Shown piece by piece: positions 49,412 to 58,505 of a stretch of 64,000 nucleotides of DNA. Below the pieces are notes generated by a model that was not told the origin of the DNA, searched no databases, and saw only the letters and a program-made list of their open reading frames with translations. The DNA lies in contig WPDH01000014.1 in assembly GCA_019137255.1 (NCBI GenBank), positions 347-64,346 on the forward strand, given 5' to 3'. How positions within the stretch are numbered: the stretch's first letter is position 1; each line of letters opens with the position of its first letter. This stretch comes from Corinectria fuckeliana. Its lineage: Eukaryota; Ascomycota; Sordariomycetes; Hypocreales; Nectriaceae. A program made the position numbers and the translations under genes.

Positions 49412-50779
49412 GACGAGAGTGTGGTGAGAAAAGGGCGGACGGACTAAGTGAGCATCAGTATAGATGGGGACGGCCCCTAAATGTTGAAGAAAGGAGTAAT
49501 CTCGCAGATGCAAGGAGAGGAGGTGATGCAAGACGAGCCGTTGCTGGATGACGGTTCCTGGTCGCGGAGGAGAGTCAGCTGGGCGGCGGCGGGCAGCAGG
49601 CGGCGGGGCTTGTGACTGTGACCCAAGCCGTTGGAGTGGTGGCGCCCCGCGCGGAGGTAGGTACCTACTTACCTCTAGTACAGTAATTAGTACCCTGGGA
49701 TGGGATCTACAGTACGCGAACATACACGAACACGGACGCTACCTTAGGTACCGGCCTACAATGGTACTCGAGTGGGTAAATTACGCGACGTCAGAGGTTG
49801 ACATGTTAGTGATGGTTTTGCTTCACGTTTCCGGCAAATGAGGGCTTTCTCTAGTGCACATGTATTTTCACGAGGAATACAGGTTTTGTGGTCTTCAGTA
49901 GGAGTTTGTCTGGCTTTTTACTGTATTCCACTGCTGTTTCTACGGTTCAAATCATACTAGAGGTACCCAATACCGTCTGCATGCTTATGCTTTGGACCTT
50001 GGTGGTTGCTTGCTACTGTTATTGAATGTGTCACCGCAACGATGGCCATACTACCGAACACCAACGGAGCCTTCATGATGTGCGATTCGTCCAAATCCCA
50101 TCTTAGTCGCTCGACCCTTATCAACCAGAGCAGCACTCAACTCCTAAAGGTATTGTGTCAATCTATCAGGGTTGAGAAAGTCGGCCAGCAATGGATGCAT
50201 GTGACGAACAATGCGGGCGAAGGGCTTGACGCTCTTATCCGACTGTATCAATATCATTGTATGGTCATCGTTCTCAAGTCTTTCATAGGACTCACGTATT
50301 AGACCTTACCTTCACTTATCTCTGGACCTTTGCGCCTTGATTACTCTTTTATCCTCAGTACCTACTAGTAGTCAGTACGAGGGGAAACCAACGCTTTTCA
50401 CGACTACCTAAACGAAAGAAAATTCTCGCTTTAACCACCGCGTATTGCTTTGACAAGCAGACTCTGATGCTGAAAAGTGAATTGCAGACCCAGCCGTTCA
50501 TCTCACATGGGAAGATTGTCCTTGACTTTAAGGCCTGGCCTTTGGCTTGAGCTCCCTGGACTCAGAAAAGCTTGCTCATTGTATGGCGATGAATCATGAC
50601 TCAATCAACCTTATCAACCGAAATGAAAACCTTGACTCACTCAAGGGCACGTTTTTACTCAGGCGCTCTGAAGGTTATTCTTCCTCCCTCGTCCACCTAA
50701 AGACCTCCCTCAGAACCTGTTCTCCAACTCCTTTCATTTATATCACTATTGATTATCAAAATCGGTCAATAGGGGCAAT
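49412..50779. other. Intergenic, no gene recognised
   Basis: Upstream of ATG4 and before the F-box remnant. A frame at 50006-50302 reads through about 98 codons from a TTG but resembles nothing I recognise and could be a relic. Composition drifts lower in GC from about 49850 onward, marking the start of the accessory patch. Confidence 0.45.
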
Positions 50780-51520
50780 ATGAATAACGATATCGAAGAC
50801 TACCTTAGGAAACGGTCGACAAAAAACCGAAGCGAGAAGACACGCTGCGCTGGGCTTGTCTACCCATGGAGATTCGCCTGATGATCCTAGAGTAGACACA
50901 CATGCAGACGATAGTCGTGGCCACCAGACCTCTTACGCATCAGTGTATAAAGAATGGCAGCCGTTTATAGAGAGGGAGTAATTCCGTCGCCTAAAACTGC
51001 GAGTACAATGCCTCAACTATTTCACCAGTCAGCATAGGAAGCTCAGCAAGCATGTTTAGCTAAGCATAGAGCTCTCACCATATACTTTCCGAAGTTGTCA
51101 ATGGTCAGAGTCAAGTTTGCAGAGGTGACGCAATGACTCCATCATGAAAAAAGCGATCTTGAAGCTCTTTTCTGTTTTACGCACCTAGAGTCTAGCCAGT
51201 GATTTATCATTTGACCTTAGAGCTTACCGTTAAATCAGCACATGACTCTAAACACTGATCCAGATCTCCTTATTTCGCAGCTAAGAATGAAAATATAATT
51301 TTCGATAGTCAAACATACCAGCGGAAATCAGTATCCGATGGCATGATCCAAAGCACGGTTAGGCCGGGTCAACGAGTTTCAGCCCCTGACGGCTGGACTA
51401 TATCGCTACTGTTCCAGAGGATTGACTTGGGTTTCCCGGAACCACTGCTCAAGGTTAACGAAGTCACCAACCTTGTCCTACGTCAGCAATTCTGTCACCG
51501 ACTTGCTCCAACGACTCTCT
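50780..51520 (+). pseudogene. F-box family pseudogene
   Basis: Fragments in several frames line up, in order, with the large F-box family of Sordariomycetes. They are an F-box start (LPMEIRLMILE, about 50860-50893, stop immediately after), YASVYKEWQPFIERE then FRRLKLRVQCLNYF (about 50930-51020), IELSPYTFRSCQWSESS (about 51065-51115), NDSIMKKAILKLFSVLRT (about 51130-51190) and IDLGFPEPLLKVNEVTNLV then RQQFCHRLAPTTL (about 51420-51518). Stops and frame changes separate them, so no full protein can be made. Intact relatives would be substrate adaptors of SCF ubiquitin ligases of unknown target. The upstream ATG at 50780 is out of frame with the F-box motif. Confidence 0.75.
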
Positions 51521-52800
51521 AACGTATATCATAAAAGCCCCCTTAGCTAGGGTGTATGGTATATGATCTATGGCGAGCATGGACTAGACATATACGAAGA
51601 ATATATGATAAGGGTACGTAAAGTATACAAATGACAGGTGCTAGACCCCTTTCCCAAAGTAGCAATACCATCACTACATTATTGAAATCTGCAATATCCC
51701 AAGTTACTAACAACTATTGTGTAGATATATACCTATGGAATGAAGCCTAACAAAGAGACTCAAGAAACTGTGGATGCTGAGAAATTTCAATGAGGACTAG
51801 GTACATCGCACCACTACTAGTACAAATCTACTCGACACTATCTTTTCAGTCGATCCTACTCAGAGTGCAGATCCTATGGTCAGTGCAGCTATTACCTATA
51901 GAAGTCTCAACTTTACACATCTTTCCGTCTATATATGGTTGATGCTTGGCGTTTCTTCGAAGCACGGCAGCCACAATGGTCTTGGGACTTCTTACAGTCT
52001 TCAGTGCTAACGTCGCAGCTTCCCCGCCCGATGCAGCCCGACGTGATCTTGTTTCAGCTTCCAGCGGCGTGAACTGAACTGAACTGGATTTGATCCATCC
52101 AATGTGGAAGATCAGAGACACCGTTGCACAATATTGGATACAACAACAGTACGAGTGTTGATACGACCCATTTTGTGGAGGTGGGACATAGAGGTGCGCT
52201 AGAAGCCTTGGTCTCCAGGTTTTGTTCTTGTCGTTGACTTCACTGCAATTGATTCTGGCGCAGGCTCACAGCCGGAATAGAGCTGCTTAGTGTCGTGGCG
52301 GGTGATGTCTATGCCTGAGGTAGTCCACGTCCAAGTAGGCGTAATGCCTTGCATTCTCCTTGACAACGTCGTCGCCTCTGGATGTACTTATCTAAAATGC
52401 ATCTCGCAGCATACTAGATCCATCAGTAACGCCATCATCCGGCTTCTGGAAGGTAAAGCGGCTACAATTGGAATTGAGGCGGGAAGAAGCACAGCCTCGA
52501 AGCTGACCGTCACTACCTTCATTCATGCCTTTCGCCTCGAGGCCAAAGGCTCAGACAGCAGAGGCAGCCTGTTGTAGATGACTATCGCATACTCGTGTCT
52601 CGAATTATCATGCATTTTTAGAACGCTAAATACAAATACTCCATTTTCTCTTGAATCTACTCAAAATCGCGAGCCCCGTGAAGAGCCTTTTCACACGAGC
52701 AGTCCGACTATCCTGACTCATCCTCACTAAACGCTATTTAAAGTCACTCGCCCCCGAACTTCGCTTAGGTCTAATTCAACCAAGCATTTCCTTCACTTAA
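51521..52800. other. Intergenic, no gene recognised
   Basis: 1.3 kb of lower-GC DNA. A 95-codon frame at 52290-52577 and a 91-codon minus-strand frame at 51846-52121 have no recognisable similarity or supporting structure. They may be relics, like the F-box pseudogene alongside. Confidence 0.45.
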
Positions 52801-53343
52801 TCACTGGGCCCCGTTCGTGCGTGCGATGAGCAATTGGCGTAGCTGAGAAATAGCCTCAATGACGGTTGCCTGTCGTACGCGATCCCGATCACCGGGGAAG
52901 TTGAAAGGACCCAGCCCTTGGCCATGGTCATCCGTTACAACACCAATAAAGACCGTTCCAACAGGTTTGCCATCCTGAGAATCCGGGCCTGCAACACCTG
53001 TGGTGCTGATGCCCCATGTAGTCACCTTGTCGACGGTGGTGATGGTTCGAATACCTGCAGCCATTTGCCTCGCAACGTCGCTGTGTATAACACCATGTTG
53101 AGAGATGAGCTCTGCATCCACCCCAAGGAGGTCTTGCTTGAGCGCAGTCGCGTACGAGACCACACCGCCACGAAACACGGCACTTGCACCCTCAACGGAG
53201 GTGAGTGCTGTCATGATTCCACCACCTGTCAATGATTCGGCTACTCCAATAGTCTCTCCGGCATTTTTGAGAAGTTCGATCACATCACCCGCGATGTCAC
53301 GGAGGGTTTCCGAGGTTCTCTTGATGTAAGATGAAGATGCCAT
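52801..53343 (-). CDS. CinA C-terminal domain protein (PncC-type nicotinamide-nucleotide amidase family)
   Basis: Intronless 180-residue protein consisting of the stand-alone CinA-C domain. Bacterial PncC deamidates NMN to nicotinate mononucleotide, salvaging pyridine nucleotides; whether fungal members do so is untested as far as I know. Family motifs are clear: ETIGVAESLTGGGIMTALTS, then FRGGVVSYATALKQDLLGV, then TTWGISTTGVAGPD and GKPVGTVFIGV. The length matches single-domain PncC and lacks the N-terminal MoaB-like half of full CinA. No targeting signal is obvious. Absence of introns and a bacterial-type domain fit an old transfer, though such proteins are found in many filamentous fungi. 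It sits alone between relics and mobile elements. Confidence 0.9.
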   Translation of the reverse strand: MASSSYIKRTSETLRDIAGDVIELLKNAGETIGVAESLTGGGIMTALTSVEGASAVFRGGVVSYATALKQDLLGVDAELISQHGVIHSDVARQMAAGIRTITTVDKVTTWGISTTGVAGPDSQDGKPVGTVFIGVVTDDHGQGLGPFNFPGDRDRVRQATVIEAISQLRQLLIARTNGAQ

Positions 53344-54352
53344 GGTGCGAAGAAGTCAGGGATGATAAAACGGTATAGTGATGGATGATGGTAGTTGTTA
53401 ATATTATATGCCTTGCGAGGATGTAGTCCCTTGAATTAAACGTAAGAATCTAATTTCGAGACGTTGAGCTGAGGTGTCTTGTTTGACTTATATAGGCCAC
53501 AATATCGGTCGACGTCAAACCCAGTATTCTGCCACACACAAACTTAACTGCAGGCCACAAGGGTTGGAAAGTTTAATCGTCCAGACGAGAACATTTTCTC
53601 AGTATCACGGACCCTACTAAAGCCTCTCTATATGGATTTTTCAGAGTGCATGTGCAGAGATTTGAGCAGTTAACATTTCCAACTCTTGTGGCCTATGGCC
53701 TCTAGGTTGGGCGGTTTCCCCAGCTCCGCAGTCAGAGGCGCAATGACTACGAAACTTCTCATAGGCACCCATATCCCAAGTCAAGGCCTCATTCAATCAT
53801 CTAACTCGGATGTCTAGGCATACTTGAATTTAAACGATGTGAAATCAGCCAACTATATAAACACTAATAACTAGGATGCATGCACTTCAGCCTCGGTCGG
53901 TGGTTAGTTGGGACAGAAATTGTAGTCTTATAACCAGATCCCCCCGGCGTAGTATTAAGGCAGCTTTGAGGTACCGTCTCAATTTAGCAGGAGTGCATGC
54001 CACCGGGAGTTGACTCGTGAGAGACCAGGGATAGGGTCAGGGATGCTGATGTACGCCTGCTTATTAAAGGTGCACATCTCACAGAAGATCTTTTGCATGC
54101 TGCTGGTGTGTACTCTTTGAAAAGTTGTCAAAGGAACTCGCGGCTTATCAACGAAGGTCGTTTCCGTGAGTTCGGGCTAGTTTTGAGATAGGTGCTCGTC
54201 CTGCGGAGAAAATACTTCAAGAGCGACGAATTCCTGTATAGACTGCCGGTCCCGTTTGTCAATTTTTTATCATCGCAAAACATGCAAACAACAAGGAAGC
54301 AAAGGACAAAAAGCAGCTGATGAAACGACGTAACTACCGAATCTAAGTAGGC
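53344..54352. other. Intergenic upstream of the CinA-C gene, with a small inverted-repeat element
   Basis: 1.0 kb with no gene. It contains the 143 bp inverted-repeat structure at 53552-53694 described separately and ends at the 82 bp palindrome. Confidence 0.5.
53552..53694. repeat. 143 bp inverted-repeat element (MITE-like)
   Basis: The arms AGGCCACAAGGGTTGGAAA (from 53552) and TTTCCAACTCTTGTGGCCT (to 53694) are inverted copies with one mismatch in 19 bases, plus partial pairing further in. No coding capacity exists between them. A target duplication is not evident, so the mechanism of spread is unknown. Confidence 0.6.
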
Positions 54353-54434
54353 GGCGAGCTATACGTGCACCGGGGCCGGTGCATTTAACATCACGTGACT
54401 TTCCGCACCGGCCCCGGTGCACGTATAGCTCGCC
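54353..54434. repeat. 82 bp near-perfect palindrome with central CACGTG
   Basis: Two 30-base arms, GGCGAGCTATACGTGCACCG... and its inverse ending ...ACGTATAGCTCGCC, are perfectly complementary. They are separated by a 22-base spacer whose middle is TCACGTGA, itself a palindrome. The right arm abuts the 9 bp duplication of the Mutator-like element. Its outermost bases GGCGA match the terminal bases of that element, suggesting a related solo structure. The sequences flanking the two arms share only TAGGC and are not an exact duplication. Confidence 0.8.
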
Positions 54435-54443
54435 AATCTAGGC

Positions 54444-54545
54444 GGCGACTCATAGGTGCACAGCCCCGTACACTGCACCCCTAGGTCTTAGTCAGCAACA
54501 GCCCGCTATAGCTCCCCCCCCCCTTAGTGCCTTAAGGGCCCTATA
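54444..54545 (+). repeat. Left terminal inverted repeat of the MULE
   Basis: 102 bp arm beginning GGCGACTCATAGGTGCACAG and ending at the AGGGCCCTATA block. It contains a C homopolymer run. It differs from the right arm by only a few bases (for example CTGCACC versus CTACACC, a RIP-type G-to-A change) and the run length. Confidence 0.9.
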
Positions 54546-54644
54546 TTTATAGGCTATCTTGACCATGCAAAATACAGCATTTTGCGCCCCTTCTATGGCC
54601 TTCTGTATGACATTTACTGCAGGTAGGCAATTTCTTCTCTAACG

Positions 54645-54745
54645 GCTCTTCTGGCTGCTGGCTAGGAGGCTCTTGCAGTTGCTGGCTGGGGGGCTCTTGT
54701 GGCTGCTGGCTGGGCTCTTGCGGCTGCTGGCTGGGGGGCTCTCGG
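54645..54745 (-). repeat. Tandem Pro/Gln/Ser-coding repeat inside the MULE
   Basis: About four degenerate copies of a 24-27 bp unit (GGCTCTTGCGGCTGCTGGCT plus a variable GGGG tail on the plus strand). On the minus strand they encode EPPSQQPQ-type repeats linking the DNA-binding end to the zinc knuckle of the truncated transposase. Confidence 0.75.
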
Positions 54746-55040
54746 GGCCCGTGGTTGTGGTGGGAAAATCGGGCTTCAGTGCGTTGTTAGAGATACCACA
54801 GCTCGTAAGAGTTTTCTTTGGCAAGGATTGAAAATTGGCAGCCTTGACGCCAGCGATTGCAAGCGTATAGGACAGTAGGCTGCTCAGAGCCTCCCCACCA
54901 TGAACGTGAGCGTCGAATAATCCATTTATAGCCGCCGATTGCTGCGTAAATCGCAAGATCAAGCTCAAGCTCTTCTCGCGAGGGGTAATACTAAAAAGGT
55001 GGGAGGTCTTCCATTGGATCTATTATTGTAGGTGCTAAGT

Positions 55041-55142
55041 TATAGGGCCCTTAGGGCACTGAGGGGGGGGGGAGCTATAGCGGGCTGTTGCTGACTAAGA
55101 CCTAGGGGTGTAGTGTACGGGGCTGTGCACCTATGAGTCGCC
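55041..55142 (-). repeat. Right terminal inverted repeat of the MULE
   Basis: Inverted partner of 54444-54545, beginning TATAGGGCCC and ending CCTATGAGTCGCC immediately before the second AATCTAGGC duplication. Confidence 0.9.
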
Positions 55143-55411
55143 AATCTAGGCTACTTGCTTACCTAAGTAGTTAAGTCAACCGGTTCCTGCCTGATGACCC
55201 CACCACCCAGCTAATACAGCCCCACCGTCTCCGTCGTTGACTCTTATCGATACGTCAATAATCGCGTCGCGGGGTGACTCTTTTTCTTCGAACCGCCAAG
55301 TTTGCAAAGCTCTGTTGCTGACCCGGCATCCATACAACCCGAATACTCGGAACTTCTGGGATCGTTCGAAAAAAATTCGCAAGATGTCGGCACTCTCACA
55401 GTTGCCTTGAG

Positions 55412-57606
55412 ATGCCTCGAAACAAGAAGGGGGCCTCTACCCCAAGAAGCGGTGATGCCGGCCGAGGTGGTAGAGGCGGCCGAGGAGGTCGAGGAGGCCG
55501 AGGAGGCCAAGCAATCCCTCGTGGACGTGGAAGACCGGCTTTCAGACCATCGCACATACCTTTCATTGGGGACTATGGTAAGTTACTCGGGTCCAGGTGA
55601 AAGACAAGGGAGACCCAGAAACCGCTGACACGACTCCCCTAGTCGGCTTCACACTTGCAGATGAAGCTCGTCAGACATCACAGCACGATCATGAAATCTT
55701 CGCCACAAACCTTCGCCAGCGACCTGTTGCCTTTGTCAGCGCCGGTCCCAGCGAGCCGTTGAAGCAGCTAAACAAACTCCTCGACGTCAATAGCCGAGAA
55801 CCCATCAAGGAATCTATCACAGAAGCGCCACTCGATGACCCGTCCCCGCGCCCTGTCACACTCAACCAGACCCAGGCCGATAATTACAGAAACGACGAAG
55901 CAGACGACACCATTCAAGATGGATTTGATGATGAAGAAGAGCTGATAGGGTCAGAAGAGCTAGAAGATACCATCCGAGGCCGCGACGTACCCGAAGACGA
56001 AACGCCATTTTTCTTCGATTTAAAGGGTGATCAGCGGCAAGAGAAACCCAACCTCTCCCCCGTGCATATCCCGGATAGACCATTCTCTAGGGACAGTAGT
56101 TCCAGCGACGAGGTTATCCTCTTCAAGGGCCGGGATGCACACAGAAAAGTGCAAACTACTTCACAAATCAACATGACCCAGCTGCGAACCGAAATTCAGG
56201 TTGTCGAACAGGAGATGGTCGGAAGCCCGAGCAAAAGATCTACATGTGACACGACTGTGAAGGTACAAACCGAGATTCAGGTCGTGGACGAGCAGATAGT
56301 TGCAGGCCCAAGCAAGTTGCCTTCACGGGACAAGAAGACGAAGAGGAAGAAGCCACGGCAAGGCAGAATGATGGATCTCACATCCAATGACGATGACGCC
56401 ATCCTTGCCGATTACATCGCAAACATGCGAGATAATGGTGATGCAGACGACATCGTTAGCCACACCAGGAGCAATCGCCGTGAACTTGGAGGCACCGATT
56501 ATTACCTGTCAGATTCAAGCAACGACAACGACATGGTCGACCAAAGCGCCATAAATGTCAAGAACGCAGACATCGAGAGTGTGGCTGCTGCAGTACCAGT
56601 ACGGAATGGAGAAGACGTTGGAGAAGAGGAAGGCTCCGAAAGAGAGTTGGATGACGAACCACAGGCAAGGCTCATCGCCGGGCAAGAGCTGGGGGTGGAC
56701 GAAGATGTGCAATTTGCCGACTCATCCAGTGACTCTAGCTCCTCGAGCGGGAAGGGGAAAGGTAAAGATCAAATCGATACAAACGATGACTTTGATCTTA
56801 TGGACTGGCACCGGCCAAGTCTCAGCCGCCGCAAGGGCAAGGGCGTCAGGGCGCAAATCAATTTCAACGTCTCTGATACCGAGCTGGAGCAAAATCTCCA
56901 GGCTGCGTGGAATAACGACCGTCTCCGGAAATCCGAGCGGAAGAAACAACGCGAGGAACTTCGCGCACTAGGCAGGCTAGGCTCTAAGGCCAAAGCCAAC
57001 CCCGAGGACCTCCGGGTCAAGTATGCGGACGGCATGAGCATGGAGCAAGTTGCTGATGAGGTCGAGGCATTCTTACTCGGCTCTGATGAGGTGTCAGTTT
57101 TCTCCGCCGTCCCCCAAGGCCGCTCATGTCGACTATGGCATTCACTAACGGTTCACCCTAGTCTTACGTTGCCTCCAATGGACAACAACGCCCGGAAAAT
57201 GATACATGAACTTGCGAACAAACTCAAGCTCAAATCGAAATCTGTCGGCAAAGCCGACCAGCGAAGACCGACCCTCATCCGAACGATTAGGACCTTGCCT
57301 TACGTAGAATCGACATTCAACCAGACCGTTACCCGCCTCAATAGGCGGTATTTCCCCAGGCTGAACTTAAAGGGTAAGAGATCTCAGTGCGCGCCTCCAA
57401 TGCGTTCCAACGACGCGGCTGCGACATATCGAGACGGCGAGATCGTCGGCGGGGCCGCGCCCGAGCTTGGTACGGACAATCGCGGGCGAGCGATGCTTGA
57501 GAAGATGGGTTGGAGCAGCGGAACGGCGTTGGGAACGTTGGACAACAAGGGAATCTTGCAGCCAGTTACGCAAGCGATGAAGCGCAGCAAGGCTGGTCTT
57601 GGTTGA
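55412..57606 (+). CDS. SQS1-like R3H and G-patch protein
   Basis: Nuclear activator of DEAH-box helicases; yeast Sqs1/Pfa1 stimulates Prp43 in pre-rRNA processing and spliceosome disassembly. Three exons, 55412-55577, 55643-57092 and 57162-57606, give 686 residues. The N-terminus is an RGG-type glycine/arginine tract (GRGGRGGRGGRGGRGG). A long acidic disordered region with Ser/Asp runs follows. The R3H domain starts near residue 543 (MDNNARKMIHELANKLKLKS). The G-patch at about 640-686 contains GRAMLEKMGWSSGTALGTLD and ends KAGLG. The second intron is 69 nt and keeps the frame open, so it is easily missed; removing it restores the conserved block VLTLPPMDNNARKM. The start lies 260 bp from the MULE end. 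Confidence 0.9.
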
Positions 57607-57966
57607 TTTCCGGCACGAAACCCTACGCAGGTGAATTATGTGTGCCGATTCTGTCCGTGGGTCAACGAGCCGCGTCGTAGCGAGCAAAGGGACTTGTCAG
57701 ATAACCAAGGGGGAGCAGACGGGGTGATGGATTTAGTATGTGAATGAATTCAATTGATATCGAGACCCTATTCTCGATATTTATTGTACAACCGCGAACC
57801 CCGTTGCCCGTGTGAGAAGACATTGCCCCCAGTAAAAACAAAACCATCCGTAACGCATTAAGAGGCTCCAAAGACAGGGCTCAATCCCCGTGAACCTCAA
57901 AGTCATGACACCCTGATGCCACGCGTAAAATCAAATGCCCGAAACAAACAAGTCGCGTCATACCAC
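57607..57966. other. Convergent 3' region of SQS1 and H2B
   Basis: 360 bp between the two stops. It presumably contains both 3' UTRs, including an ATATTTATTGTAC AT-rich stretch near 57777. No gene is seen. Confidence 0.5.
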
Positions 57967-58505
57967 CTATTTCGTCGAAGACGAGTACTTGGTGACGGCC
58001 TTGGTGCCCTCGGAGACGGCGTGCTTGGCAAGCTCACCGGGGAGGATGAGGCGGACAGAGGTCTGGATCTCTCGGGAGGAGATGGTGGACTTCTTGTTGT
58101 AGGCAGCGAGCTTAGAGGCCTCAGAAGCAACGCGCTCGAAGATGTCTTGGGAATGAAATCAGAGTGTGTAGTGGGTTGAGAGGGCATGAACATACCGTTG
58201 ACGAATGAGTTCAGGATGGACATTGCACGGTTGGAGATACCAGTGTCGGGGTGGACCTGCTTGAGGACTGGACACGAGTTAGCATACGCGTCTGAGAAGC
58301 TTGTGGCGCGTGGAGGCGCGTTCGTGCTAGTTATCGACTTACCCTTGTAGATGTAAGAGCTGTATGTCTCCTTGCGGGTCTTGGAGCGCTTTTTCTTGTC
58401 GCCGGAGGCGGCAGTCTTCTTGCCGGCATCCTTCTTCTCTGGGGCCTTGGAGGCAGTGGCGGGGGCCTTGCTGGCGGGCTTCTTGTCAGCAGCCTTGGGA
58501 GCCAT
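57967..58505 (-). CDS. Histone H2B
   Basis: Core nucleosome histone. Three exons on the minus strand, 58343-58505, 58196-58267 and 57967-58145, encode 137 residues, the usual fungal length. The Lys/Ala-rich tail is followed by KKRSKTRKETYSSYIYK, VLKQVHPDTGISNRAMSILN and IFERVASEASKLAAYNKKST. The end AVTKYSSSTK contains the conserved lysine that is ubiquitinated in fungi (in AVTKYSS). The two introns are in typical positions for Pezizomycotina H2B. It is divergent from H2A. Confidence 0.97.

Larger units (their letters stand above)
54444..55142 (-). mobile_element. Non-autonomous Mutator-like element (MULE, Hop-like) with internally deleted transposase
   Basis: A 699 bp element with terminal inverted repeats of about 102 bp (54444-54545 and 55041-55142), starting GGCGACTCATAGG and nearly identical. 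It is flanked by exact 9 bp direct repeats AATCTAGGC at 54435-54443 and 55143-55151. Long terminal repeats and a 9 bp duplication are diagnostic of Mutator-like elements. On the minus strand, one frame between about 54990 and 54555 reads YPSREELELDLAIYAAIGGY, then a Cys/His pattern (ACNRW, GCQF, HHNHGP) like the WRKY-GCM1/FAR1 DNA-binding end of MULE transposases. A Pro/Gln/Ser repeat follows, and then a zinc knuckle (CSKCHTEGHRRGAKC). The central catalytic part is missing, and a stop (TAA) interrupts the frame before RTEARF. Confidence 0.88.

Noticed and set aside
54344..54443. 9 bp target duplication around the 82 bp palindrome
   Set aside because: The flanks TAAGTAGGC and AATCTAGGC share only the last five bases, so an exact duplication cannot be claimed.
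57162..57606. A second intron in the SQS1 G-patch region near 57375
   Set aside because: The only GT-AG pair (GGTAAG to CTCAG) would be about 15 nt, too short to splice.
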